Made by a program: the position numbers and the translations under genes. Below are positions 1-8,694 of a DNA stretch of 48,787 nucleotides, piece after piece. The first letter of the stretch is position 1, and the number at the start of each line of letters is the position of its first letter. Origin of the DNA: an uncultured Lachnospiraceae bacterium (GTDB lineage Bacteria > Bacillota > Clostridia > Lachnospirales > Lachnospiraceae). The notes under the pieces are model-generated. The model worked only from the letters and a program-made list of their open reading frames with translations. It made no database searches and had not been told where the DNA came from. The stretch covers positions 1-48,787 of the forward strand of contig CAJUBP010000038.1 in assembly GCA_910584585.1 (NCBI GenBank). Direction: 5' to 3'.

Positions 1-13
1 ATATATTCAGGAT

Positions 14-48
14 TACGGCTATTAAAACATTGACTTTTAATAGCCGTA
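14..48. repeat. 14-bp perfect inverted repeat upstream of integrase
   Basis: Arms 14-27 and 35-48 are perfect reverse complements around a 7-nt loop. There is no T-run on either side, so it is not a standard terminator. It lies about 55 bp before the integrase ribosome binding site and could be the 3' end of an upstream element gene, a recombination-factor binding site or an operator; the sequence does not decide between these. Confidence 0.6.
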
Positions 49-104
49 GTAATACTAATAGTAGGTGTTAATATGGCTGTTACTGATAAAAGGAGGTTAA
101 AATA

Positions 105-1613
105 ATGGTAGCAGGACATCTGCGAATTCAAAATGGCATTTACCAAATGATATTAAGTTATAAGGACAAACAGAACAAACGGAAAACAAAATCGATCAGT
201 ACCCACCTTCCAGTGAAAGGAAATAAAAAGAAGGCTGAAGCAATGCTGGCAAAGGCACGTAAGGAATTTATTCCTACATTATGGGACAAAGATACCGATT
301 TCTCTACCTTTCTTTCTGATTGGATAGAGCTGGCAAATTTTTCTCCCGATACTTATGCAGATTACTATATGTGTCTCAATACCTATATCGTACCGTACTT
401 TGACACTGTAAAAAGAAGTATTTCATCCATAACCGTTAACGATTTGGACACTTTTTATAAAGATCTTCAGAAAAATGCGTCAATACCGACATCAGAATCC
501 TTAAAAACGACGATTTCTCTTAGCCATACTATAATAAAAAACGGATTGCTGTATGCCGTAAAGTCGGGCTGGATTGAATCAAATCCTGCTGATAAGCTTA
601 ATCCATCGACTGGAGATATAGAAATATTATTTTGTGATTTTATCCTTGAATGGTTGGAAATGATGAAAAGCAGCGTGGATCTGAATACTTATGCTGGTTA
701 TCTTTCAAGTGCAAAGAGCAGTATTGTCCCTTATTTTAAAGAAAAGGGATATACACTAAGGGATCTGGAAGATAACCCCAAATTCATTCAGGATTACTAT
801 TCCTACGAAATGAATGTAGTCGGCTTAACAAGTAATACCGTGATCCACCGCCATGCCAATATAAGAAAGTGCTTACAATATGCTTTTCAGGTTGGGCTTA
901 TAAAATCTAATCCGGCAGACCGGGTTGAACGTCCGCAAAAGAATGTTTTTGTATCTGAATATTATGATACGCAAGAACTTGATGAACTTTTTCAGGCAGT
1001 GAAAGGAGATCCTATAGAATTACCTGTTATCCTGGCTGCCTTTTATGGCATGAGACGGAGTGAAATTGTCGGATTAAAATGGAACTGCATTGATTTCGAG
1101 AAAAAGACCATCTCTATTCAACACGTTGTTACAGATATTTATTTAGACGGCCACTTAGTTACTATTGAAAAAGATAAAACAAAAACCAAGTCAAGCACAA
1201 GAACACTTCCTTTGGTGAAACCGTTTGAAGTTGCACTTATAGAACTGAAAGAGCAACAGGAGCAGCAACAGAAGCTATGTGGTAACGCTTATAACAAAGA
1301 TTATTTGGAGTATGTTCTCAGAGATAAGATGGGAAATAGGATAAAACCAGGGTACGTCAGCCAGCATTTTAGGATCGTCCTGACAAAGAATAACCTGAAG
1401 CTGATACGCTTCCACGATCTGAGGCATAGCTGTGCAAGTTTGCTTTATGCGAACGGCGTTGACTTGAAGGCCATTCAGGAATGGCTAGGGCATAGTACGA
1501 TTACTACAACTGCCAATACTTACACCCATTTTGATTTCAGTAAAAAAGTACAATCTGCTGAAGCGATTATGGGGAATTATCCCGCACAGATCGAGCAAAA
1601 GCGGGAGGGATGA
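105..1613 (+). CDS. Tyrosine recombinase (phage/ICE integrase) with apparently duplicated core-binding domain
   Basis: Site-specific recombinase of the Tn916/phage integrase family, expected to integrate and excise a mobile element through a covalent tyrosine intermediate. The catalytic set is complete: R317 (YGMRRSE), H437 and R440 (HDLRH), H463 (LGHST) and Y473. The start ATG follows an excellent AAAGGAGG site. At 502 aa it is about 100 residues longer than usual. Residues ~60-160 and ~172-280 look like two successive SAM-like core-binding domains, ending in similar motifs (GWIESNPADKL and GLIKSNPADRV). The gene ends about 70 bp from the 3' end of tRNA-Leu, the usual position for an integrase beside its attachment site; the element would extend left, outside the window. 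Confidence 0.93.
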   Translation: MVAGHLRIQNGIYQMILSYKDKQNKRKTKSISTHLPVKGNKKKAEAMLAKARKEFIPTLWDKDTDFSTFLSDWIELANFSPDTYADYYMCLNTYIVPYFDTVKRSISSITVNDLDTFYKDLQKNASIPTSESLKTTISLSHTIIKNGLLYAVKSGWIESNPADKLNPSTGDIEILFCDFILEWLEMMKSSVDLNTYAGYLSSAKSSIVPYFKEKGYTLRDLEDNPKFIQDYYSYEMNVVGLTSNTVIHRHANIRKCLQYAFQVGLIKSNPADRVERPQKNVFVSEYYDTQELDELFQAVKGDPIELPVILAAFYGMRRSEIVGLKWNCIDFEKKTISIQHVVTDIYLDGHLVTIEKDKTKTKSSTRTLPLVKPFEVALIELKEQQEQQQKLCGNAYNKDYLEYVLRDKMGNRIKPGYVSQHFRIVLTKNNLKLIRFHDLRHSCASLLYANGVDLKAIQEWLGHSTITTTANTYTHFDFSKKVQSAEAIMGNYPAQIEQKREG

Positions 1614-1648
1614 TTTGGAGGGATGCTCCTTCGTGAAAAATAAAAAAA

Positions 1649-1679
1649 GACTTATCCAACCCACGAAATAAGCCTTTTT
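1649..1679 (-). terminator. Terminator of the tRNA-Tyr/tRNA-Leu transcript
   Basis: On the minus strand a 7-bp stem (one G-U pair; arms 1668-1674 and 1649-1655) is followed by seven T residues just downstream of tRNA-Leu. On the plus strand the same hairpin is followed by five T residues, so it may also end the integrase transcript. Confidence 0.65.
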
Positions 1680-1684
1680 ACAAA

Positions 1685-1768
1685 TGCCGCAGACCGGAAT
1701 CGAACCGGTACGATGTCGCCACCACAGGATTTTAAGTCCTGCGCGTCTGCCAGTTCCGCCACTGCGGC
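1685..1768 (-). tRNA. tRNA-Leu (anticodon UAA)
   Basis: An 84-nt class II tRNA with a long variable arm. Acceptor GCCGCAG pairs with CUGCGGC, with discriminator A at 1685. The anticodon loop CUUAAAA gives anticodon UAA. The T loop GTTCGAATC-type sequence is present. The 3' CCA is not encoded. The 3' end faces the integrase gene, making it the probable integration target. Confidence 0.95.
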
Positions 1769-1790
1769 ACAACATTATTCAACTATGAAA

Positions 1791-1872
1791 TGGATGGAGA
1801 AGGATTCGAACCTTCGAAGGCGGTGCCAACAGATTTACAGTCTGCCCCCTTTGGCCACTCGGGAATCCATCC
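1791..1872 (-). tRNA. tRNA-Tyr (anticodon GUA)
   Basis: An 82-nt class II tRNA. Acceptor GGAUGGA pairs with UCCAUCC, with discriminator A. The anticodon loop CUGUAAA gives GUA. It lies 22 bp upstream of tRNA-Leu on the same strand, so the two are probably cotranscribed. No encoded CCA. Confidence 0.95.
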
Positions 1873-1956
1873 ATAATGTGAGAAAAATCATATGCTCTGA
1901 TTTCTTCAGCCATGTTGTATTATAGCATATGATCTTTCCCCTTGCAAGACATTTTT

Positions 1957-4071
1957 TTATTGCATGCCGCCTTTTCCGATATTCTTCAGGATCACCGCGC
2001 AATTCGCCGGCAATGACAATTTAATCCGCCCGTTTCTCACCTCGTAAATCACCGGCTCTAAGGAATAGGACTCCGGCTGGGTGAACATAATCCGCTCTAA
2101 CCGGGTCTCACGTTCCAGGCCGGCCGGCCAGACTCTCCACTCCATTTCCCGCTCCACATAATCATTATTGATGATAATGACAAACTGCTGCCGCCTGTTA
2201 AACCGGCCATAGCACATTACCTGGTAATCTCCGCCCAAAAACTTCAGAGAACCGGTTTTCAGCGCGTCATACCGCCTGTGAATCCGGATGATATCACGGT
2301 GAAAGGCCAGCAGTTCCTGATCTTCTTTCCCCCAGGGATAAGTTCTGCGGTTATCCGGGTCTGTAAATCCCACCGCTCCGGCTTCATCTCCATAATAAAT
2401 GGTAGGCGCTCCCGGCCAGGTCATCTGAACCACAACCGCCTCTTTCATCACCCCTTTATTCACTTCCTCGCCTGCCGCGGCGCTTCCCAGATTATTGACC
2501 CTCCCCACCTTATGGTTGGTGCGGGTCAGGAATCTGGAATGGTCATGGTTGGACAATTCATTCATCGCGCACTGCAGAGAAGGGGTCATAAAACGGGTCA
2601 TATAGTAATTCATGGCTCCCTCGAAATTCTGGAAATTTCCCAGCATATCCTGTCTGTAACCGTCGCTGTGCTTCTCCATTCCGGTTAAAAACCAGGTCAG
2701 TGGCTCCATAAAAGCATCATAATTCATTACCGTATCCCACTGGTCGCCCCGCAGCCATTCCACCGGATCACCGTAATGCTCTGCTAACACAATGGCTTGG
2801 GGATTGGCTTCTTTGACTGCCTTGCGGAAATCCCGCCAGAACTGATGGTTGAATTCCATGGAATGCCCCAGGTCAGCCGCCACGTCCAAACGCCATCCGT
2901 CTGCATTGTAAGGGGGAGAAACCCATTTTCTGCCGATATCCAGAATATAATCATACAACTCCTGGGAGCCTTCATAATTCAGCTTGGGCAGCGTATCATG
3001 CCCCCACCATCCGTCATAGGTGCGGTTGTAAGGCCAGCAATTTTCATCATGAAACTGGAAAAAATCACGGTAAGGACTGTCTGCCGATATATACGCTCCT
3101 GTGGCATAGCCTACTTCTTTTTCATAGATCAATTCTCTGTCCAGCCATTTATTAAAAGAACCGCAGTGGTTAAACACGCCGTCCAGAATCACCCGCATTC
3201 CCCGTTTATGGGCTTCCGCCACCAAACAGGCGAACAATTCATTGCTGGCTTCCAGATTCTCAATGTTGGAAACACGTTTGATATATCTGGTGGCCTTGGC
3301 GTTGTCCGTTTCCCCCGGCTGAAGTTCTTCTCCGCCGTCCTCGATAATTACGCCGTAGTGAGGATCTATGTAATCATAGTCCTGAATATCATATTTATGG
3401 TTGGACGGAGAAACAAACAGCGGATTAAAATACAGCACTTCCACGCCCAGGTTCTGGAGATAATCCATTTTCTTTAGAACTCCGGCCAAATCGCCGCCGT
3501 AAAACTCTCCCACGCCGAAATCCGCCGGACACTGTTCCCAGTCCTCCACTTTCTGGCTGTAGACTTTGATATAGTAATATTCATTTGTTTTCACATCATT
3601 GGAAGAATCGCCGTTGTAGAACCGATCCACCAGAATCTGATACATTACCGCTCCTTTGGCCCAATCCGGTGTGGAGAAGCCCGGCACAATCGCAAAAGAA
3701 TATTCCGGACGCACCTGAGGAGTAACGCCCATGCGATCATAGTAGCAATGGAGCATTCCTGTGGCAATCTCAAAATGATAACGGTATTCTGCAGTCCCAA
3801 GCTGAACCTGCGTCCGGTAATAATCAAATTCGCCCCGGGTTTCCTGCTTTTCCATGGGAACCTTCTCTGATTCAGTGCACAGCCATACGATATCCACATT
3901 GTTCTTGGCTGTGCGGAATGTCAATGTCACTTTCTCATTCTCTTCTGGTTCCGGCGGATTCCGGTAATCCCTGGTTCCGTCTGAAAACAGCGCGTGTTTC
4001 CGCAGCAATGGACGCATCTGCATCATATACTGCTGTCTCTGATTCAATTCATAAATCGAATATTTACTCAT
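1957..4071 (-). CDS. GH13 neopullulanase/cyclomaltodextrinase-like alpha-glucosidase
   Basis: Cytoplasmic alpha-amylase-superfamily enzyme predicted to hydrolyse maltodextrins, cyclodextrins or pullulan fragments (GH13 subfamily 20 style). No signal peptide is visible. An N-terminal beta-sandwich of about 110 residues resembles the CBM34-type dimerisation domain. The (beta/alpha)8 barrel has all four GH13 regions: D297-GVFNH (I), R394-x-D396 nucleophile (II), E431 acid/base (III) and NHD510 (IV). I chose the ATG at 4071 (704 aa; protein begins MSKYSIYELN) because AGAGGT lies 7 nt upstream; the open frame continues 47 codons further without a well-spaced site. It is monocistronic, between the ftsH terminator and the tRNAs. 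Confidence 0.9.
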   Translation of the reverse strand: MSKYSIYELNQRQQYMMQMRPLLRKHALFSDGTRDYRNPPEPEENEKVTLTFRTAKNNVDIVWLCTESEKVPMEKQETRGEFDYYRTQVQLGTAEYRYHFEIATGMLHCYYDRMGVTPQVRPEYSFAIVPGFSTPDWAKGAVMYQILVDRFYNGDSSNDVKTNEYYYIKVYSQKVEDWEQCPADFGVGEFYGGDLAGVLKKMDYLQNLGVEVLYFNPLFVSPSNHKYDIQDYDYIDPHYGVIIEDGGEELQPGETDNAKATRYIKRVSNIENLEASNELFACLVAEAHKRGMRVILDGVFNHCGSFNKWLDRELIYEKEVGYATGAYISADSPYRDFFQFHDENCWPYNRTYDGWWGHDTLPKLNYEGSQELYDYILDIGRKWVSPPYNADGWRLDVAADLGHSMEFNHQFWRDFRKAVKEANPQAIVLAEHYGDPVEWLRGDQWDTVMNYDAFMEPLTWFLTGMEKHSDGYRQDMLGNFQNFEGAMNYYMTRFMTPSLQCAMNELSNHDHSRFLTRTNHKVGRVNNLGSAAAGEEVNKGVMKEAVVVQMTWPGAPTIYYGDEAGAVGFTDPDNRRTYPWGKEDQELLAFHRDIIRIHRRYDALKTGSLKFLGGDYQVMCYGRFNRRQQFVIIINNDYVEREMEWRVWPAGLERETRLERIMFTQPESYSLEPVIYEVRNGRIKLSLPANCAVILKNIGKGGMQ

Positions 4072-4277
4072 GGCATGACCTCTCAATTTTTTATGACGCC
4101 TGAACAGAGCTGTTCTTCCCTGTTCGCTGTGATGAGTGTCCGTCAGCTCTGCTGACATTCCTCCTGTGATGTTTCTGTGAAGAACAAAAGTGCGCTCCGC
4201 ACACTCCCGCATCCAATTTCTATGGCAAGCGTAGCTTTTGTTCCGCGCGCGAAGCTGCGCATCGTTGCCCGAAGGGT

Positions 4278-4314
4278 TTTAATTTCATAGGACGCACTTT
4301 CCTATGAAATTAAA
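4278..4314. repeat. 15-bp perfect hairpin after ftsH
   Basis: Arms 4278-4292 and 4300-4314 are perfectly complementary with a 7-nt loop. The arm overlaps the T-run of the neighbouring terminator, so the two structures could be alternative folds or a double terminator. Confidence 0.7.
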
Positions 4315-4341
4315 AAGGCAGCTTGTTACGGCTGCCTTTTT
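4312..4341 (-). terminator. Rho-independent terminator of the ftsH transcript
   Basis: An 11-bp stem (AAAAAGGCAGC with GCTGCCTTTTT) and 8-nt loop. On the minus strand it is followed by TTTTTAATTT, about 190 bp after the ftsH stop codon. The A/T tracts on both sides could make it bidirectional. Confidence 0.8.
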
Positions 4342-4533
4342 AGGAGAAGGTATTTTTACTATGGGGTATAGCAAAAACTATATAATGTATTGGGGGGTTT
4401 TTACGTTAATTATAGTACCATATATTTCCCAATAAGTGTGCACAAACTTCAGAAAAATTGCAGCCTGTTTCTATCTGTTTTGCACAGTACCTTTTTCCTA
4501 TTTTCCAGGGAATTCATCGTCATTTTGCACAAT

Positions 4534-6375
4534 TCATCCCTCAAACAGAGCTTCAAACTCATCCCGGCTGATTTTTTCCTTTTCCAGAAGGAGATCGGCG
4601 CATTTGTGAAGAATCTTCTCATGCTCCATTAAAATATTCCTGGATTTCTGATAACACTCGTCTATGATGCGCTTAATCTCCTGATCAATCACTCCGGCGA
4701 TATTCTCTCCGTAAGCTCTGGTATGGGCCAGATCTCTTCCGATGAAGACCTCATCATCTTCATTGTCATAATTGATCAGCCCCACATTCTCTGACATTCC
4801 GTATTTCGTCACCATGGCCTTCGCCACGCTGGTGGCCTGCTTGATATCCTGGGAAGCGCCTGTGGTAATATCATCAAAAATCAATTCCTCGGCCACTCTT
4901 CCGCCCAGATCCACGATAATTTCCTGTATCATCCGCCCTTTGGTGTTAAACATCTCTTCACGCTCCGGCAGAGGCATGGTATATCCTGCCGCGCCGACTC
5001 CGGTAGGGATAATGGACACGGAATACACCGGCCCCACATCCGGCAGCACATGGAACAGAATTGCGTGGCCCGCCTCGTGATAAGCAGTAATCCGTTTCTC
5101 CTTATCCGTAATAATCCGGCTCCGCTTCTCAGATCCGATGCCCACCTTCACAAATGATTTGCGGATGTCGCTCTGGATAATGTAAGCCCTGTCTTCTTTG
5201 GCTGCGTAGATCGCCGCCTCATTCAAAAGATTCTCCAGATCCGCTCCCGTAAAACCGGCTGTGGTCTGAGCAATCTGCTTCAAGTCCACGTCGTCTCCCA
5301 GGGGTTTATTTAAGGCATGCACCTTTAAAATCTCTTCTCTTCCGCCGATATCCGGCCTTCCCACATGTACTTTCCGGTCAAACCTGCCGGGACGCATAAT
5401 GGCGGGGTCTAAAATATCCACACGGTTGGTGGCCGCCATCACGATAATCCCCTCGTTGACGCCGAACCCGTCCATTTCCACCAAAAGCTGATTCAGGGTC
5501 TGCTCCCGCTCGTCGTGGCCGCCGCCCATTCCGGTGCCTCTGCGCCTTGCCACTGCGTCAATCTCGTCGATAAACACGATACAGGGCGCGTTCTTCTTGG
5601 CGTCCTCAAATAAATCCCGGACACGGGAAGCTCCCACGCCCACAAACATTTCCACAAAATCAGAACCGGAAATGCTGAAAAAGGGCACGCCTGCCTCACC
5701 TGCCACTGCTTTTGCCAGAAGCGTTTTGCCGGTTCCGGGAGGGCCCACCAGAAGCACTCCTTTGGGAATCCTTGCTCCCAGCTTAGTATATTTTCTGGGC
5801 GCCCGAAGAAAGTCTACCAACTCTTCTAATTCTTCCTTCTCTTCTTTCAGACCCGCAACGCTTCCGAAAGTCACTTTCTTATTCTCATCGGTGGTCATTT
5901 TAGCCCGGCTTTTTCCGAAATTCATCATTTTATTTCCGCCGCCGGAAGCCGCCGTCGCGTGATTGGTCATCATGATATAGAACACAAACAGCACGGCAAA
6001 CAAAATCAACGTGGGCAGTATGGAAATCAGCCAGTTTTCCTCCGGCATTTCCTTCACCACATAATCCGCAAAATCATAAGATTTCATAGTCTCCTGCAGG
6101 GCATTGATATCTGACACATACAGCACCTTGGCGCCATTGGTGCCGGAATCCCCTTTCAGGGTTACGTCCGCCTGGCCGGTGGGCACCTCCCGATTCTGGG
6201 AAATAATCACCGACACCACATTTTCACTTTTCAAATCCTGTTCAAACTGCGCATAAGTATATAATGAATTCTGTCCGAAACCGGAAGAATTGTCCCGCAG
6301 CACCCAGAGCAGCGCAAGTATCAAAATCACTGCGATGTATAATCCAAATGCCCGGTTACGTTTCTGTGCATTCAT
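4534..6375 (-). CDS. ftsH: ATP-dependent zinc metalloprotease FtsH
   Basis: Membrane-anchored AAA+ protease that degrades misfolded membrane proteins and short-lived regulators as a hexamer. Order of parts: TM1 at ~11-27, external domain to ~110, TM2 at ~115-136, AAA+ domain with Walker A GPPGTGKT (211-218), Walker B FIDEID (268-273) and an arginine-finger region near 320-332, then the M41 zinc protease with HEAGH (433-437). 613 aa is normal for the family. The start ATG follows GGAGGG. It is the last gene of the tilS-hpt-ftsH run, a conserved Firmicutes arrangement. Confidence 0.98.
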   Translation of the reverse strand: MNAQKRNRAFGLYIAVILILALLWVLRDNSSGFGQNSLYTYAQFEQDLKSENVVSVIISQNREVPTGQADVTLKGDSGTNGAKVLYVSDINALQETMKSYDFADYVVKEMPEENWLISILPTLILFAVLFVFYIMMTNHATAASGGGNKMMNFGKSRAKMTTDENKKVTFGSVAGLKEEKEELEELVDFLRAPRKYTKLGARIPKGVLLVGPPGTGKTLLAKAVAGEAGVPFFSISGSDFVEMFVGVGASRVRDLFEDAKKNAPCIVFIDEIDAVARRRGTGMGGGHDEREQTLNQLLVEMDGFGVNEGIIVMAATNRVDILDPAIMRPGRFDRKVHVGRPDIGGREEILKVHALNKPLGDDVDLKQIAQTTAGFTGADLENLLNEAAIYAAKEDRAYIIQSDIRKSFVKVGIGSEKRSRIITDKEKRITAYHEAGHAILFHVLPDVGPVYSVSIIPTGVGAAGYTMPLPEREEMFNTKGRMIQEIIVDLGGRVAEELIFDDITTGASQDIKQATSVAKAMVTKYGMSENVGLINYDNEDDEVFIGRDLAHTRAYGENIAGVIDQEIKRIIDECYQKSRNILMEHEKILHKCADLLLEKEKISRDEFEALFEG

Positions 6376-6433
6376 ACGCTCTTATGCCCTCCTCTCTCAT
6401 TGTCTGTAAATTTACTGATAATCTGATTTCATT

Positions 6434-6531
6434 CTCTGATCAGGCAGCGTCACTCTGCCGTCTCATCCTCTCTATCGCCGCCTCAGCGCTTTTGTCTGAT
6501 TCGGCAGCCTCACTTTGCTGTCTCATCCTCT
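6434..6531. repeat. Imperfect 60-bp-period duplication of the hpt 3' end
   Basis: About 38 bp at 6494-6531, including the last hpt codons and stop, recurs at 6434-6471 with a few mismatches. It looks like a tandem duplication that copied the end of hpt into the hpt-ftsH gap. Confidence 0.7.
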
Positions 6532-7049
6532 AATTCCACCACTCCCACATAGGGAAGATTCCGGTAATGCTGCATATAATCAAGGCCGTAGCCCACTACG
6601 AACTCATCCGGAATCGCGAATCCGGTATAGTCCACATGCACATCTGTCACCCGGCGCTCCGGTTTATCCAGAAGCGTGCACAGTCTCAGGCTCTTGGGCT
6701 TCCTGCTTTTCAAATTTTCCAATAAATAGCTTAAGGTTCTGCCGGAGTCCACAATATCTTCCACCACCAGCACATGTTTCCCCTCAATTGCCTCATCCAG
6801 ATCCTTGATTACTTTCACCACGCCGCTGGACTTGGTATCATTTCCATAACTGGACACGGACATAAAATCAAGGGAGACCGGCACTGACAGCCTCTTTGCT
6901 AACTGGCAGGTGAAAAACACGCCGCCTCTTAAGACACTGACCAGATGAACTTCCTCCCCTTTATAATATTCACTAATCTCTTTTCCCATTTCACAAATTC
7001 TTTTTTCCACTTCTTCTTCTGATATCAATACACGGATCTTTTCACTCAT
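6510..7049 (-). CDS. hpt: Hypoxanthine phosphoribosyltransferase
   Basis: Purine salvage enzyme that transfers phosphoribose from PRPP to hypoxanthine or guanine. The PRPP-binding motif VLVVEDIVDSGRTL is intact, as is the C-terminal region (GFAIPDEFVVGYGLDY) that contacts the base. I use the ATG at 7049 (179 aa), which has GGAGG 8 nt upstream; an upstream in-frame start would add only five residues. The start overlaps the tilS stop by 8 bp, indicating translational coupling, as in the Bacillus tilS-hpt-ftsH operon. Confidence 0.96.
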   Translation of the reverse strand: MSEKIRVLISEEEVEKRICEMGKEISEYYKGEEVHLVSVLRGGVFFTCQLAKRLSVPVSLDFMSVSSYGNDTKSSGVVKVIKDLDEAIEGKHVLVVEDIVDSGRTLSYLLENLKSRKPKSLRLCTLLDKPERRVTDVHVDYTGFAIPDEFVVGYGLDYMQHYRNLPYVGVVELEDETAK

Positions 7050-8538
7050 AAGCCGTTCCTCCATCTACCTGTATCTCAAGAATCCTTCTGGTGCGCTCTG
7101 TTACTTTTATCCCTTCGCTGATGCGGTATCCGATCACCCAGAGAATGTGGCTGCCGTCTGCAAGAAGCAGGATACGGTCCCGTTTCTGTCTGGGTATCTT
7201 CTCATCCACGAAATATTTTTTCAGCTTTTTTCTTCTGCCGTCGGCACTGAGCACCAGAAAATCCTTTTCCTGACGTGTTCTTAATTGCATGGTGCCTTTT
7301 ATTTTATCATAATCCATCCATTTCGTATACATTTTTTTTGGAATTTCTTCATTTTGAAAATTATTTTCCAGCAATCTGGTACGTATTTCATACCCATATC
7401 CTGGAATTTTCCAGAAACCTTCCGCCGTAAGTTCTGGAAAATCTTCTTCCTGTCCTGCGCCGCCGGCCCTTTCTATAAAAACTTCCTGCCTCGGATGATT
7501 CCCGGCGTTTTTTTTCTGATCATCCGCTTCCCAGTGATTGGCCGGCTGCTGCTGAATTCGCTTTTCCGCAGCATTTTTTTTCAAAAAAATCCCTTCATAC
7601 ACTCGCTCTGCCGTGACGCCGTAAGGAAAATCCAGCCTTCTTCCCGCCTGCAGTCCAAAAAGCTCCTGAAGCTTCTGCACATGCACAGCAGTGATATCCC
7701 TTTCGTTTTCCGCTGTCTCTATTAATATCCGATGCAGCGCCGATTTCTGCAGAATCGGCCGCTCATTTCTCAATTCTGCAGAAATCCTTAAACCATCCTC
7801 TCCCCGGACGGCATATTTTTCCATGGCCTCTTGGGTCAGATCCTCCAGAAGTTCCAGAACTTCTGCCGTCATAGCCGCCGCCTGATTCATATGGGCAGCG
7901 GCCTGGCTGTTCACTTCCTCTAAAATGGGAAATACCTGGCGGCGCAGCTTATTTCTGGCGTAATCCAGTTCTTCGTTGGTTTTATCCTGACAAAACACCT
8001 GGCCAGCCGCCGCCAGATAAGCCTCAATCTCCTTTCGCTCCGCGCACAGCAGAGGCCGGATAATCTTTCCCCGCACCGGCCGGATTCCCCGCAGCCCTTT
8101 CAGCCCTGTTCCCCGTATCAGATGAAACAGCATGGTTTCCGCGCAATCGTTCCGGTTGTGGGCCACCGCAATCTTATCCGCGCCGAATTCCCCGGCGGCC
8201 TGGTCAAAAAACTCATACCTCAGCTTCCTTGCCCCCTCCTCTACTGTCATTTTATGCTCTCTGGAATATTCCAGTGCATTACAGTGAAAAATCCGGCAGG
8301 GCACCTGATGCTCCCGGCAGAAATTTTCCACAAAAAGCGCGTCCTTTCTGCTGTCTGCTCCCCGGATGCCGTGCTCCACATGCACTGCGCACAGCCTGAA
8401 CTGCATCATTTGCCGCAATTCCAGCAGAATCATCAGCAGACAGAGGGAATCCGCGCCGCCGGACACAGCGGCCAGAATACATTCTCCCTTCCCTGCCATG
8501 TGATATTCCTGCATAAATTTCAATATTTTCTTTCGCAT
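7042..8538 (-). CDS. tilS: tRNA(Ile)-lysidine synthase TilS
   Basis: Modifies C34 of the CAU-anticodon tRNA-Ile to lysidine so that it reads AUA. The PP-loop motif SGGADS near the N-terminus binds ATP. Downstream are TilS substrate-binding regions and a C-terminal domain with the usual (RxR)KLKK(Y/F) pattern (RRKKLKKYFVDEKIP). About 498 aa from the ATG at 8538, which has GGGAGA 6 nt upstream. The start region, including this ribosome binding site, is part of a 70-bp tandem duplication. hpt overlaps its 3' end. Confidence 0.95.
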   Translation of the reverse strand: MRKKILKFMQEYHMAGKGECILAAVSGGADSLCLLMILLELRQMMQFRLCAVHVEHGIRGADSRKDALFVENFCREHQVPCRIFHCNALEYSREHKMTVEEGARKLRYEFFDQAAGEFGADKIAVAHNRNDCAETMLFHLIRGTGLKGLRGIRPVRGKIIRPLLCAERKEIEAYLAAAGQVFCQDKTNEELDYARNKLRRQVFPILEEVNSQAAAHMNQAAAMTAEVLELLEDLTQEAMEKYAVRGEDGLRISAELRNERPILQKSALHRILIETAENERDITAVHVQKLQELFGLQAGRRLDFPYGVTAERVYEGIFLKKNAAEKRIQQQPANHWEADDQKKNAGNHPRQEVFIERAGGAGQEEDFPELTAEGFWKIPGYGYEIRTRLLENNFQNEEIPKKMYTKWMDYDKIKGTMQLRTRQEKDFLVLSADGRRKKLKKYFVDEKIPRQKRDRILLLADGSHILWVIGYRISEGIKVTERTRRILEIQVDGGTAYE

Positions 8539-8540
8539 TT

Positions 8541-8680
8541 GTTTCTCCCTGTTTGGCCTGATCATAATATAAATTTCTTCCGCTGATTTTCAGGAATTCT
8601 CTCTCCCTTCGTTTCTCCCTGTTTGGCCTGATCATGATATAAATTTCTTCCGCTGATTTTTAGGAATTCTCTCTCCCTTC
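8541..8680. repeat. 70-bp tandem duplication (2 copies) between spoIIE and tilS
   Basis: Copies 8541-8610 and 8611-8680 differ at only two positions (8566 vs 8636 and 8591 vs 8661). Each carries the GGGAGAAAC ribosome-binding sequence (minus strand) that precedes tilS, so the outer copy is a spare translation-initiation-like site without the tilS start codon. Confidence 0.95.
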
Positions 8681-8694
8681 GCAGGCAGCGCGGC

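Larger units (their letters stand above)
4072..4533. other. Gene-free region with structured leader between ftsH and the GH13 gene
   Basis: The GH13-proximal half (4072-4277) contains several short self-complementary stretches, for example GTCAGC/GCTGAC and GAACAG/CTGTTC, so the leader is probably folded. The ftsH-proximal half is AT-rich and holds the two hairpins listed separately. I saw no convincing promoter or additional gene. Confidence 0.5.

Noticed and set aside
1485..1925. Short ORFs across the tRNA genes
   Set aside because: They translate tRNA sequence and the integrase 3' end in other frames.
8279..8635. A 118-codon minus-strand frame starting in the second copy of the 70-bp repeat
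   Set aside because: It overlaps tilS in another frame, and its N-terminus exists only because the repeat duplicates the tilS leader. No family features.
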